Assembly: GCF_946479415.1 (NCBI RefSeq)
Contig: NZ_CAMLFY010000016.1
Span: 1 to 59,674, forward strand
Length of the DNA stretch: 59,674 bases
Origin: an uncultured Shinella sp.
GTDB lineage: Bacteria > Pseudomonadota > Alphaproteobacteria > Rhizobiales > Rhizobiaceae
Reading direction: 5' to 3'
How positions within the stretch are numbered: the first letter of the stretch is position 1; each line of letters starts with the position of its first letter. Made by a program: the position numbers and the translations under genes. Positions 47,400 through 55,345 of this stretch are shown one piece after another. The notes under the pieces were generated by a model that had not been told where the DNA came from, did no database searches, and saw only the letters and a list, made by a program, of their open reading frames with translations.

Positions 47400-48380
47400 T
47401 CAATTTCCATTCGCCGATCGACGGGTCTCGCTGGGCAATTCGCCGAACGCCGTTTTGTAGAGATCGGAGAACCGTCCCATATGGGCGAATCCCCAGTCTT
47501 TCGCGACGTCCGCAATAGGGCCGGCACCCGGCGTGAGCAGGGCACGATGTGCGCCCTCCAGTCTGAGCCGTCGCAGAAAATCCAGCGGCGTCGTGTCTTT
47601 GAAACGCTGAAACGCGATCTGGAGCGCGCGCACGCTGACGCCCGCGGCTTGTGCGATGTCTTTCGCCTGGAGAGGCTGGCCGGCATTTGCGACCATGTAG
47701 TCGATGGCGCGCTTGACCTGCCAAGGCACGGCTGCCGCCACGGGTCTTGCGAGCGCATCCGAGTAGCGGTGCGGCAAGTCTTCCAGCAATGACGCAAGGA
47801 TCGCGCGGAACAACCGCTCGGACGAGTGAACTGGAACGGATTCGGAAGATCTCAGCGACAGGCTCGTCCAAAGCAAATGTCCTATCGCCGTCAGCCGCTG
47901 GTAGATCTCGGTTGTGTCGGGGATTTCGATCGCGAGGTCGATATCGCGCGAGACGGGCGTCTCGAGCATCTCGTGCAGTTGCTTCCTGACCTCGCCGCGG
48001 TGAAAGCTCATGGCGATATGGGATCTCTTGTCATGCTTTCGCATGATCTCGGTCTCCGGGAGTTCACCGATCAGAATGGTGCCGGGACGAGACGTCAGGT
48101 CGATGCCTCTGCAGCGGACTTCGAGTGAGCCGGAAAGAGGCAGATATATGCTGTAGCAATCCGGAGGGGTGCGGAACTTCGCTTCCACGCCCGTGGCGCA
48201 ATCTGTCTTCCAGATGTCGAAGTTACCGATCGCGAACTGGCGACTTTCCATGGAAATCGTTTTGGATTTCGACAATGGCTGCACCTCGACGCACTCGCGC
48301 GTGCTCGGCAGGTTCTCTCGCACCTGATCGACATCGGTGTTGATAAATCTGAACTGCGAAACGCGGGCCTTGGGAGCCAT
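47400..48380 (-). CDS. AraC family transcriptional regulator with N-terminal AraC-binding-like domain
   Basis: 326 residues: an N-terminal half like the AraC_binding_2 group (YSIYLPLSGSLEVRCRGIDL, about 75-180) and a C-terminal double helix-turn-helix (LQAKDIAQAAGVSVRALQIA and IADVAKDWGFAHMGRFSDLY). It is upstream of, and on the same strand as, the FecI gene, but with a 164-base gap. It is also divergent from the hydrolase cassette, with a 569-base gap. It could control the siderophore genes, as AraC-type regulators do elsewhere, or the cassette. The sequence does not decide this. Confidence 0.85.
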   Translation of the reverse strand: MAPKARVSQFRFINTDVDQVRENLPSTRECVEVQPLSKSKTISMESRQFAIGNFDIWKTDCATGVEAKFRTPPDCYSIYLPLSGSLEVRCRGIDLTSRPGTILIGELPETEIMRKHDKRSHIAMSFHRGEVRKQLHEMLETPVSRDIDLAIEIPDTTEIYQRLTAIGHLLWTSLSLRSSESVPVHSSERLFRAILASLLEDLPHRYSDALARPVAAAVPWQVKRAIDYMVANAGQPLQAKDIAQAAGVSVRALQIAFQRFKDTTPLDFLRRLRLEGAHRALLTPGAGPIADVAKDWGFAHMGRFSDLYKTAFGELPSETRRSANGN

Positions 48381-48949
48381 GCACTATAGCCTCCGTGATT
48401 GCATCCGGCAGTTATCAAGGCCTCCTGTCGTCACGGCTTGTGCGAGTATCATTCCAGCCATGCTGTTCCCGGAAACTACCAATAATCATATTAGTAGCCG
48501 TTCACATTGCGGCAAGGGAAAAGTCATACTGTTTCCATCCAATTTGATGGTCGGCATCCGGAGTGTTCAGAAAGTCGGCATTTTCGAACCCGGTTCGCCG
48601 TTGACGATATGCAAGAAGGCGAAGGAAATGCGGCTTCTCTGCCGCTGTCGCTGAACAAGAGCGATATCAAAGGTTGCAACAGTAAATTCCGCCTTCTCGC
48701 TATGTCGCCTCGAAAGTTTTTCGCGATCCTGAGTAAATTCAATCAACCTCATGTTGAGATGCTTTGGTTTGAGTGATACAAATGTCGGGCATCGCATTTG
48801 AAATACATCGACGCGCACTGCCTCAATATATGATCAATGTTCTTGGGTGTGGCTAACGGCTACAATCCTAGCACTGTCGTATCTTATTCGGCCCTTTGCG
48901 CGCTTCAGAATGGCAAAATTTTGCCGGTCAAAAAGTATTCGAGGCGACA
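48381..48949. other. AT-richer divergent intergenic region ahead of the hydrolase cassette
   Basis: About 570 bases of clearly lower GC than the flanking genes. Short frames on both strands (for example 48567-48818 minus) show no family features. No integrase, transposon end, tRNA or long repeat was seen. It must hold the start sites of the AraC gene and of the cassette. Confidence 0.45.
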
Positions 48950-49825
48950 ATGACCATAAAAGATCATTTTGTTACTGGTCTGGCGAAAAAGGCTCTTATC
49001 CACAAAGGAAGAAGCCAGATACCGCGTCTTGTCGTGATTCATTACTCCGTGACCAATACGGTTGCCGAGGCCGTCCGAGCGTTGGATCGTGAGAAATTAA
49101 GCTATCACATTCTTATCGAGAAGGATGGCACTGCGTTTCAAACGCGTGGTTTCAACGAAACGGCAGCGCATGCAGGTCTTAGCAACTGGAAGGCGGACCG
49201 GGATGTCGGTCTCGGAAGTTCGGTGGCTACCGGTTCGGTCGGCATCTGCTTGATGAACAAGGGCTATGCCTATGACAAGACGCTGCCGTCTTCGGCAAGC
49301 GCGGCGGGAAAGCTCATCTACAACCCCAATGACCCGTCGATGCAGCGATGGGAAAAATACCCGAAACCACAAATTGAGGCCTGCGCGAAGATCGTGAGAG
49401 ATATCATCGGTGCCTACCCCATCACAGACGTGGCGGGGCACCATGACGTGGCGATCATGGGGAAATTCGACCCCGGTCCGCTGTTTGACTTCTCGCCGTT
49501 CGACGCGCTTCTGCCGTCACCGAAGCCGTTGGGGTTCAAGACGAAAATAAAGAGCGCCGATGGCTCCCTCAATCTCAGGGAAGAGCCGAATGCGAAATCG
49601 GCGGTGCTGCAAACGCTGGCAAACGGCACATCCGTGCATGTCCGCGCGATCGTATATGGCGCGCGCGGTCAATGTATTCAGCCATCACCGCCCAGCCGAA
49701 AGCGCTATCTGACGGCATGGGCCTCTATCTCGGTCGGCGATGAAAATCGGCACGCCGGTTTCGTGCATATGGGCGGACTGGCGGCGACACCGCTTGCGCC
49801 GGCATTGGCGGGCTTTCTGACGTAA
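48950..49825 (+). CDS. N-acetylmuramoyl-L-alanine amidase (amidase_2) with SH3-like domain
   Basis: 291 residues from the ATG at 48950, with GAGG upstream. The amidase_2/PGRP fold shows the three zinc ligands: His31 in VVIHYS, His164 in AGHHD and Asp174 in KFDPG. The 10-residue His-Asp spacing equals that of AmpD. It would cut the bond between muramic acid and the stem peptide. A C-terminal SH3_3-type region (KIKSADGSLNLREEPN, about 200-285) may bind the wall. No signal peptide is visible, so export or lysis is needed for it to reach peptidoglycan, unless it recycles cytoplasmic muropeptides like AmpD. It is the first gene of the cassette, 16 bases before the lysozyme gene. Confidence 0.88.
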   Translation: MTIKDHFVTGLAKKALIHKGRSQIPRLVVIHYSVTNTVAEAVRALDREKLSYHILIEKDGTAFQTRGFNETAAHAGLSNWKADRDVGLGSSVATGSVGICLMNKGYAYDKTLPSSASAAGKLIYNPNDPSMQRWEKYPKPQIEACAKIVRDIIGAYPITDVAGHHDVAIMGKFDPGPLFDFSPFDALLPSPKPLGFKTKIKSADGSLNLREEPNAKSAVLQTLANGTSVHVRAIVYGARGQCIQPSPPSRKRYLTAWASISVGDENRHAGFVHMGGLAATPLAPALAGFLT

Positions 49826-49841
49826 ACAAAGGGAGGGTGCT

Positions 49842-50378
49842 ATGGCGAAAAATTCCCTGTCGAAAAAAGGGTTGATGGAACTCATCGGCCACGAGGCGAT
49901 CGTTCAAACCCGTTACAAGGATTCGGTCGGTGTATGGACGATTGGCGTTGGCCATACCAAAGCCGCCGGGCCGCCCAACCCGAACACGTTCACCGGCACT
50001 TTGAGCGTCAAAGAGGTTCTCGCACTCTACAAGAAGGACCTGCAGAAATATGTCGATGCGGTCAATGACGTCGTAAAGGTCGATGTCTCGCAGACGGAGT
50101 TCGAGGCACTGGTTTCCTTTCATTTCAACACGGGCGGGATCCGCACGGCCGCGCTGGTCAAATCCTTGAATGCCGGTGATCGGAAAAAGGCGGCAAAGGA
50201 ATTCATGAATTGGCTCAAACCCCCGGAGATCAAGGACCGGCGGCAGGCGGAGCAGAAGCTGTTTGCTGAAGGCAAATATGTGCATGGGGGCAAGGCGAAC
50301 GTCTATCCTGCCTCGCCGGACGGCAAGGTGTTGTGGAGCAAGGGCAAGTCGATCGATCTGACCGGGGAGGATTTATAA
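49842..50378 (+). CDS. T4-type lysozyme (glycoside hydrolase family 24)
   Basis: 178 residues from an ATG after GGGAGG. The catalytic Glu18, Asp27 and Thr33 keep the exact 9- and 6-residue spacing of T4 lysozyme Glu11/Asp20/Thr26, in GHEAIVQTRYKDS and GVWTIGVGHT. The later FNTGGIRTAALVKSLNAGD region is also typical of phage endolysins. It would hydrolyse the glycan backbone of peptidoglycan. It has no signal peptide or signal-arrest helix. Its pairing with an amidase gives complementary wall cleavage. The C-terminal tail (VYPASPDGKVLWSKG, about 145-178) is beyond the core fold. Confidence 0.9.
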   Translation: MAKNSLSKKGLMELIGHEAIVQTRYKDSVGVWTIGVGHTKAAGPPNPNTFTGTLSVKEVLALYKKDLQKYVDAVNDVVKVDVSQTEFEALVSFHFNTGGIRTAALVKSLNAGDRKKAAKEFMNWLKPPEIKDRRQAEQKLFAEGKYVHGGKANVYPASPDGKVLWSKGKSIDLTGEDL

Positions 50379-50520
50379 CGCGGCAATGCCCGAGAAGATG
50401 AAAGGCAGTCGTCGCGGGAGCCTGCCTGCTTGCGACGGGCTCGGCTCGCCGGTGTGACGTGACCTACCTTATTTTCTCCAGCAATGACGGTCGGCGCATG
50501 AAAAATCCTAGGGGGATGGC

Positions 50521-52602
50521 ATGTCGGCAAACAAGGAGTATCCGCGCCCGAATGTGCGTCGATTGCGCATATTCTCGTTCGACCCTGCGCTTGCGGCGCA
50601 ATACGATCTCGTCGGCGTCAGCGGGGTGACGATCGAGATTCCCTGGGAGGACAATCTCCAACCGGGGCCGGTGGGCGAATATGTCGAGGTCGTCGACATC
50701 GACCCCGGAAGTGGCGCCGCCTATCCTCCGATCAATTTGAATGCGCCTGAACTTCTTGCAACGGACGGGTTGACGCCCTCGGAATCCGACCCGCGCTTCC
50801 ATCAGCAGATGGTTTATGCGGTTGCAATGAAAACGATCGAGCATTTCGAGCGCGCACTTGGCCGTAAAGCCCTGTGGTCGTCCCATAGCAACGCAACGGC
50901 CGGAAGATTTGCCGAAAATTATGTCCCGCGGCTGCGAATCTATCCGCACGCTTTGCGACAGCAGAACGCATATTATAGTCCCCAGAAAAAGGCGTTGCTT
51001 TTCGGCTATTTCGCCGGTGGTGCCAAAAGCGCGAGAAGCGTCGCAGGGACGGTCGTGTTTACCTGCCTGTCGCATGATATTATCGCGCATGAGACCACGC
51101 ACGCCCTGCTGGATGGCGTCCACCCTCGCTTCAGCGAGCCCGTGAACGAGGATGTGCTGGCCTTCCATGAGGCATTTGCCGATATCGTCGCGCTGTTCCA
51201 GCATTTTTCCTATCCCGGCGTTTTACGCGACCAGATTGCCAGGACGAGAGGGGACCTCGCGCGGGAAAGCGTGCTGGGTCAGCTTGCCCAACAGTTTGCA
51301 CTGGCATCGGGACGCGGCGATGCGCTTCGCAGTTATCTGGGCGCTAAGAAGAACGGGAAATGGCAGGCGAAAACGCCTGATCCGACGCTGATAGGATCGA
51401 CCCTCGAGCCGCATGATCGTGGCGCCATTCTGGTTGCAGCTGTGTTCGGCGCCTTCACGAAGGTTTATGGCGGCCGCACGCGCGACCTCTTTCGTATCGC
51501 GTCGGAAGGCACCGGAGTTTTGCGGGAAGGGGATATCCATCCCGATCTGGTGAACCGCCTTGCCGAGGAAGCGCAGCGTTGCGCCGAGCGCGCGCTGCAG
51601 ATGTGCATTCGCGCGATCGACTATTGCCCACCCGTCGGGATCACTTTCAGCGGCTACCTGCGCGCGGTCGTCACCGCAGACTACGATATGAATCCGATCG
51701 ATCGAGAAAACTGGCGGCTTGCTTTCATCGAAAGCTTTCGGGAGTGGGGGATTTCGCCGCCGCGGATCCGGTCGATGGCCGAAGACAGCCTGCTCTGGCC
51801 GACGGGCGAGGAATTGACGAAGGAGCAGGTGAAGGTCGAGGCACGTCTCAACGCAAACATGATGACCAGCACGCAGATCGAGACCGTCGCAAGCCGGCAA
51901 GGCCGGTCTGTGATCAGCAAGATGTTTCATACGCCCGCCCCCAAAAGCAGCGAAGAGGGATACACGGAGAAGGAATCACGGGCCGTCGCGTCCGGTCCGA
52001 CGGGCTGGTCAAATGATGTGCTGACGCCGATCGCGCTTTCGATGCCACGTCACGACATCTGGCTCAACGCTGACAAGCAGGCGGCGATGTTCCATTCCTG
52101 GCTTCTGGATGAAGACTGGGCCTTGCTGGCAAATGCGCTGGGGCTGATTTTGAACATTTCAGGCGGCCCCTCGACCATTTCTGCGCGCAAGAACAATCCG
52201 GGCCATGCCAATGTCGAGATCCATTCCGTCCGCACCGCCATGAAGCGCGGGGCTCTCGGATTTCCCGAGCCGAATATGGTCGTCGTCATCAGTCAATGGC
52301 GCGCCGGCTTTTTCGACAAGGGCAAACAGGCGGAAATGGATCGCACGCCGGGCGCCTGGAACCTGCCCGGCAGGGATTTCAAATATCGTGCCGGATGCAC
52401 TCTTCTGATCGATCCGGAGCAGATGGGGATCCGACGCGTCATCCGAACGCCGGGCAATGTCGCCGACGATGACGAGCTGAACCGCATGCGGCGCTATCTT
52501 CTTGAAGGTCTCTCCCCAGCCAACGCGTTTGCCGGTGTCGCAGACCGATTCAAGCAAAGTGCCGAACCATTTGCATTTCTGCACTCCCATGCCGGAGACT
52601 GA
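50521..52602 (+). CDS. Large HExxH zinc metalloprotein (gluzincin-like), family not recognised
   Basis: 693 residues from the ATG after AGGGGG. The zincin core has HETTH at 190-194 (LSHDIIAHETTHALLDG) and, 23 residues on, EAFAD with Glu217 as likely third ligand and Asp221 behind it, the layout of thermolysin-like gluzincins. His298 in EPHDRG may be the transition-state His. N-terminal residues 1-180 and the long C-terminal part (about 400-693, with a basic MFHTPAPKS linker) match nothing I know. No signal peptide or pro-peptide of the secreted M4 type is seen, so it is probably cytoplasmic. The MBL gene starts 3 bases after its stop. Its substrate is unknown. Confidence 0.72.
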   Translation: MSANKEYPRPNVRRLRIFSFDPALAAQYDLVGVSGVTIEIPWEDNLQPGPVGEYVEVVDIDPGSGAAYPPINLNAPELLATDGLTPSESDPRFHQQMVYAVAMKTIEHFERALGRKALWSSHSNATAGRFAENYVPRLRIYPHALRQQNAYYSPQKKALLFGYFAGGAKSARSVAGTVVFTCLSHDIIAHETTHALLDGVHPRFSEPVNEDVLAFHEAFADIVALFQHFSYPGVLRDQIARTRGDLARESVLGQLAQQFALASGRGDALRSYLGAKKNGKWQAKTPDPTLIGSTLEPHDRGAILVAAVFGAFTKVYGGRTRDLFRIASEGTGVLREGDIHPDLVNRLAEEAQRCAERALQMCIRAIDYCPPVGITFSGYLRAVVTADYDMNPIDRENWRLAFIESFREWGISPPRIRSMAEDSLLWPTGEELTKEQVKVEARLNANMMTSTQIETVASRQGRSVISKMFHTPAPKSSEEGYTEKESRAVASGPTGWSNDVLTPIALSMPRHDIWLNADKQAAMFHSWLLDEDWALLANALGLILNISGGPSTISARKNNPGHANVEIHSVRTAMKRGALGFPEPNMVVVISQWRAGFFDKGKQAEMDRTPGAWNLPGRDFKYRAGCTLLIDPEQMGIRRVIRTPGNVADDDELNRMRRYLLEGLSPANAFAGVADRFKQSAEPFAFLHSHAGD

Positions 52603-52604
52603 AG

Positions 52605-54146
52605 ATGGTTGCAAAACCCAAGGTAAAAAAGGCGCCCGGAACAGGCTTCCCCATGAAGCCTCCGACGGGCGGCGCCATCGTTCGCATGTACCGGGTCGGG
52701 CATGGTGATTGTTTCCTCATCGCTTTTGATGGGGCGAAGCCGGAGCGGCCGGCTTACGTGCTGATCGATTGCGGCTACAAGCCCGGATCGCCCGGCAAGC
52801 TGGTGCCTCCCACAAGCGTGAAGGATATCGGTGCCGATATCATCGCCACGACCGGCGGGTTCGTCGATATCGCTGTCGTCACCCATGAGCATCAGGATCA
52901 TGTGAACGGTCTTTCAGCGACAAATTTTCCCGGCCTGAAGGTTGGCAAGGTGTGGTTCGCCTGGACCGAAAATCCCGATGACGACATCGCAAATCAGCTC
53001 AGGCGAAAATTCAAGGACCGGCTGCTGGGCCTCATCGATACGCGCGCCAACTTGTTGGGGGCGGGAGCGGAAGAGGCGAATGGAATTGATGCATTCCTGG
53101 AGCTCGAACTGGGTGAGGATCCCGGTGATTTCGACGGTCTTGCGCATCGTTCCGCTGCGGCAAAGGATCCGGCGAAATCGGCCAATAAAGTCAGCATGAA
53201 ATTCTTGCGAGACTGCGGCTCCGGGGAACCCGACTATCTCTATCCGCATGGCAAACCGCTCCCGATACCGGGAGCGGGAGGTGCTCGCGCATTCGTCCTC
53301 GGCCCGCCGCGCGATATTGACAAGATCGACGATCTCGACCCGATTGGGGAGGAGAATTTCGGCGAAGACGACCATGCGATCGGAATGGATACGCCGCCGG
53401 GTATAGGTGACCGCCTGAAGACGTCGCCGTTTCCACGCCGGCATGCCATTCCGTTGGAAGAGGCGTTCACCATCAGCGACCACAGCGTCTTCTTCCAAAG
53501 GTATTACGGTGTCGATACTGCGGCCATCGACGGTGTGGACGGTGCCGAAGTGGCCAGCGACGCCGTTTGGCGCAGGATGAACAGCGACGATGCGAGCGAT
53601 GCCGGAGCGCTGGCGCTTGCCATGAACAACGCCACCAACAATGCGAGTGTCGTTCTGGCCTTTGAACTGTCGAAAGGCGGCAAGGTGCTGCTCTTTGCCG
53701 GTGATGCTCAGGCCGGCAATTGGCGATCCTGGTCGGATGACGACTTTGATGATGCCGGCACGAAAATCACGACGAAAGACCTTCTCGGCCGCACTGTGCT
53801 CTACAAGGTGGGGCATCATGGAAGCCACAATGCGACACTGAACGGAAAAGCTGAATCCGGGCATCCCAATCTGGCATGGTTGGGCCACGGAGAGGGCGCG
53901 CGCGAGTTTTCAGCAATGATCACCGCCGTCGAAGCCTGGGCGCATCAGAAGCCGAAACCTGACTGGAACCATCCGCTGCCCGCGATCAAGGATGCCTTGC
54001 TGCACAAGGCGGAAGGGCGGGTGTTTCAGACCGATATACGAATGCAGGACGTCAAGCCGATCGGATCGGGAGCGGCGACCTGGCCGTCGTTCCTTGGACG
54101 CGTAAGGGAAACGGATCTCTGTTTTGACCTCACCATCGAGGGGTGA
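52605..54146 (+). CDS. Metallo-beta-lactamase-fold hydrolase (ComEC/Rec2-like core) with large insertion
   Basis: 513 residues. Motif I Asp55 is in LIDCG, motif II HEHQDH is at 94-99, Asp367 is in LLFAGDAQ, and GHHGSHNA has His404, His405 and His408. The order resembles the ComEC/Rec2-type MBL domain, but about 250 residues separate the HxHxDH and GDA motifs, with an acidic, Asp-rich insert (IDDLDPIGEENFGEDD). All metal ligands appear present, so it should be active. No signal peptide or membrane helix is seen. ComEC-like stand-alone MBL proteins may act as nucleases or phosphodiesterases, so nucleic acid, cyclic nucleotide or lipid head groups are all possible substrates. The start lies 3 bases after the metalloprotein stop. 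Confidence 0.8.
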   Translation: MVAKPKVKKAPGTGFPMKPPTGGAIVRMYRVGHGDCFLIAFDGAKPERPAYVLIDCGYKPGSPGKLVPPTSVKDIGADIIATTGGFVDIAVVTHEHQDHVNGLSATNFPGLKVGKVWFAWTENPDDDIANQLRRKFKDRLLGLIDTRANLLGAGAEEANGIDAFLELELGEDPGDFDGLAHRSAAAKDPAKSANKVSMKFLRDCGSGEPDYLYPHGKPLPIPGAGGARAFVLGPPRDIDKIDDLDPIGEENFGEDDHAIGMDTPPGIGDRLKTSPFPRRHAIPLEEAFTISDHSVFFQRYYGVDTAAIDGVDGAEVASDAVWRRMNSDDASDAGALALAMNNATNNASVVLAFELSKGGKVLLFAGDAQAGNWRSWSDDDFDDAGTKITTKDLLGRTVLYKVGHHGSHNATLNGKAESGHPNLAWLGHGEGAREFSAMITAVEAWAHQKPKPDWNHPLPAIKDALLHKAEGRVFQTDIRMQDVKPIGSGAATWPSFLGRVRETDLCFDLTIEG

Positions 54147-54256
54147 ATTTCGCACTGCCGGCCGGTTTCGCCGCGCTACGCATCGGTTCCGCAAGTCTGC
54201 GTATTGGCTTGCGCTCAACACATAACGGCACGACTTGCGTGCAACAGGAGGAAACG

Positions 54257-55291
54257 ATGGCAGTCACGATCAATGGAGAAACAAAAAAGCTTGGTCTTGC
54301 GCTGTCGGGAGGCGGATTTCGTGCCGCGGCATTCCATCTCGGTGTTTTCACCGAACTCAAGGCGCTGAATCTGCTCGACAAGCTGGATCTGTTGACATGT
54401 GTCAGCGGTGGAAGCATTGCCGGCGGTTTTTTGGCCAGCAATTGGAATGCGCCTGATGTTCTCGACCGGCTTGGCGATTATCTTTCCAAAAAGTCGATTG
54501 CGATCTCATCCGTTGTCGGGGGGCTGATCAGCCCCTTCAGCACCCGTCTCGAAAAGCTGGCCGAGACCTACGAGCGGGATCTGTTCGGCACGAAAAAACT
54601 GTCGGATCTGCGCAATGGTCCCCGCATCTATTTCAACGCCACCAATCTCTCGACGGGAAACATGTTCTTTTTCGTCGCGGGTAAAAGTCTCGTGCCGGGC
54701 GGAGATGCCGGCGAGACGATGGGAGAACACGAAAGCGGCACGACGGCCGCCAGTGATTTTCCGATCAGCCGTGCTGTCGCCGCGTCCTCCGCTTTTCCGC
54801 CGGTTTTCCCGCCTTTGCGGGTCGATGCGGATGTATATCCTAATGCGCTTACGGAATATGTCACGCTGACGGACGGTGGTGTCTACGACAATCTCGGCAT
54901 CAACCCTCTGCTCCGAAACAAACGAAATCCACTCGATTATTGTATTGTCAGCGATGGCGGCAAGCCTTTTGCCATCACGCCCGAGCCGACGGAATCCGGC
55001 ACGATTGTTCTCAAGGAAGCGATCAATATCCTTATGGAACAGGTTCGCGGATTGCAGTTCAGCCGCCTTCAATTGGCGCATCAGGCGAAACAGGGGCCGA
55101 AGCCGCTGTGGTTTTCCATTGACAGTACGGAAGGCGAGAAGAGGGCGGGAGACGCCGCCTTCGCGTCGCTTATCGGCACGAACCTGAAAAGCTTGAACAC
55201 AGCAGAGATGGACGTCCTCGTCCGTCATGGCCGGGCTTTGCTGAACGCGCGCCTGAAAAAATATTCGCCCGAACTTTTGGCGATAACGTAG
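54257..55291 (+). CDS. Patatin-like phospholipase
   Basis: 344 residues from the ATG at 54257 with an excellent AGGAGG upstream; an extension to 54143 is not family-like. The oxyanion-hole motif SGGGFRAAAFH is at 17-27. The nucleophile elbow TCVSGGS places Ser50 with Cys48 in place of the first Gly of GxSxG. The catalytic Asp206 lies in LTDGGVYDN. Such enzymes remove acyl chains from phospholipids. No signal peptide, membrane helix or cyclic-nucleotide sensor is present, and no nucleotide cyclase gene is nearby, which argues against a CBASS effector. It belongs to the cassette by strand and spacing (110 bases after the MBL gene). Confidence 0.88.
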   Translation: MAVTINGETKKLGLALSGGGFRAAAFHLGVFTELKALNLLDKLDLLTCVSGGSIAGGFLASNWNAPDVLDRLGDYLSKKSIAISSVVGGLISPFSTRLEKLAETYERDLFGTKKLSDLRNGPRIYFNATNLSTGNMFFFVAGKSLVPGGDAGETMGEHESGTTAASDFPISRAVAASSAFPPVFPPLRVDADVYPNALTEYVTLTDGGVYDNLGINPLLRNKRNPLDYCIVSDGGKPFAITPEPTESGTIVLKEAINILMEQVRGLQFSRLQLAHQAKQGPKPLWFSIDSTEGEKRAGDAAFASLIGTNLKSLNTAEMDVLVRHGRALLNARLKKYSPELLAIT

Positions 55292-55345
55292 GCCGTTCGG
55301 AGGCTGACGGAGCGCACTTACTTCTGTTTCTCTGGGGAGAGATCA

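Noticed and set aside
48567..48818. Minus-strand 83-codon frame in the low-GC gap ahead of the cassette
   Set aside because: No ribosome binding site, no family match and no coding signature; kept as intergenic.
48950..50378. Amidase and lysozyme as part of a prophage
   Set aside because: No phage structural, integrase, terminase or portal genes lie nearby. A phage origin of the two enzymes is possible, but a prophage is not supported.
54257..55291. Patatin as a CapV-type CBASS effector
   Set aside because: No nucleotide cyclase or sensor gene adjoins it; the neighbours are wall hydrolases, a metalloprotein and an MBL protein.
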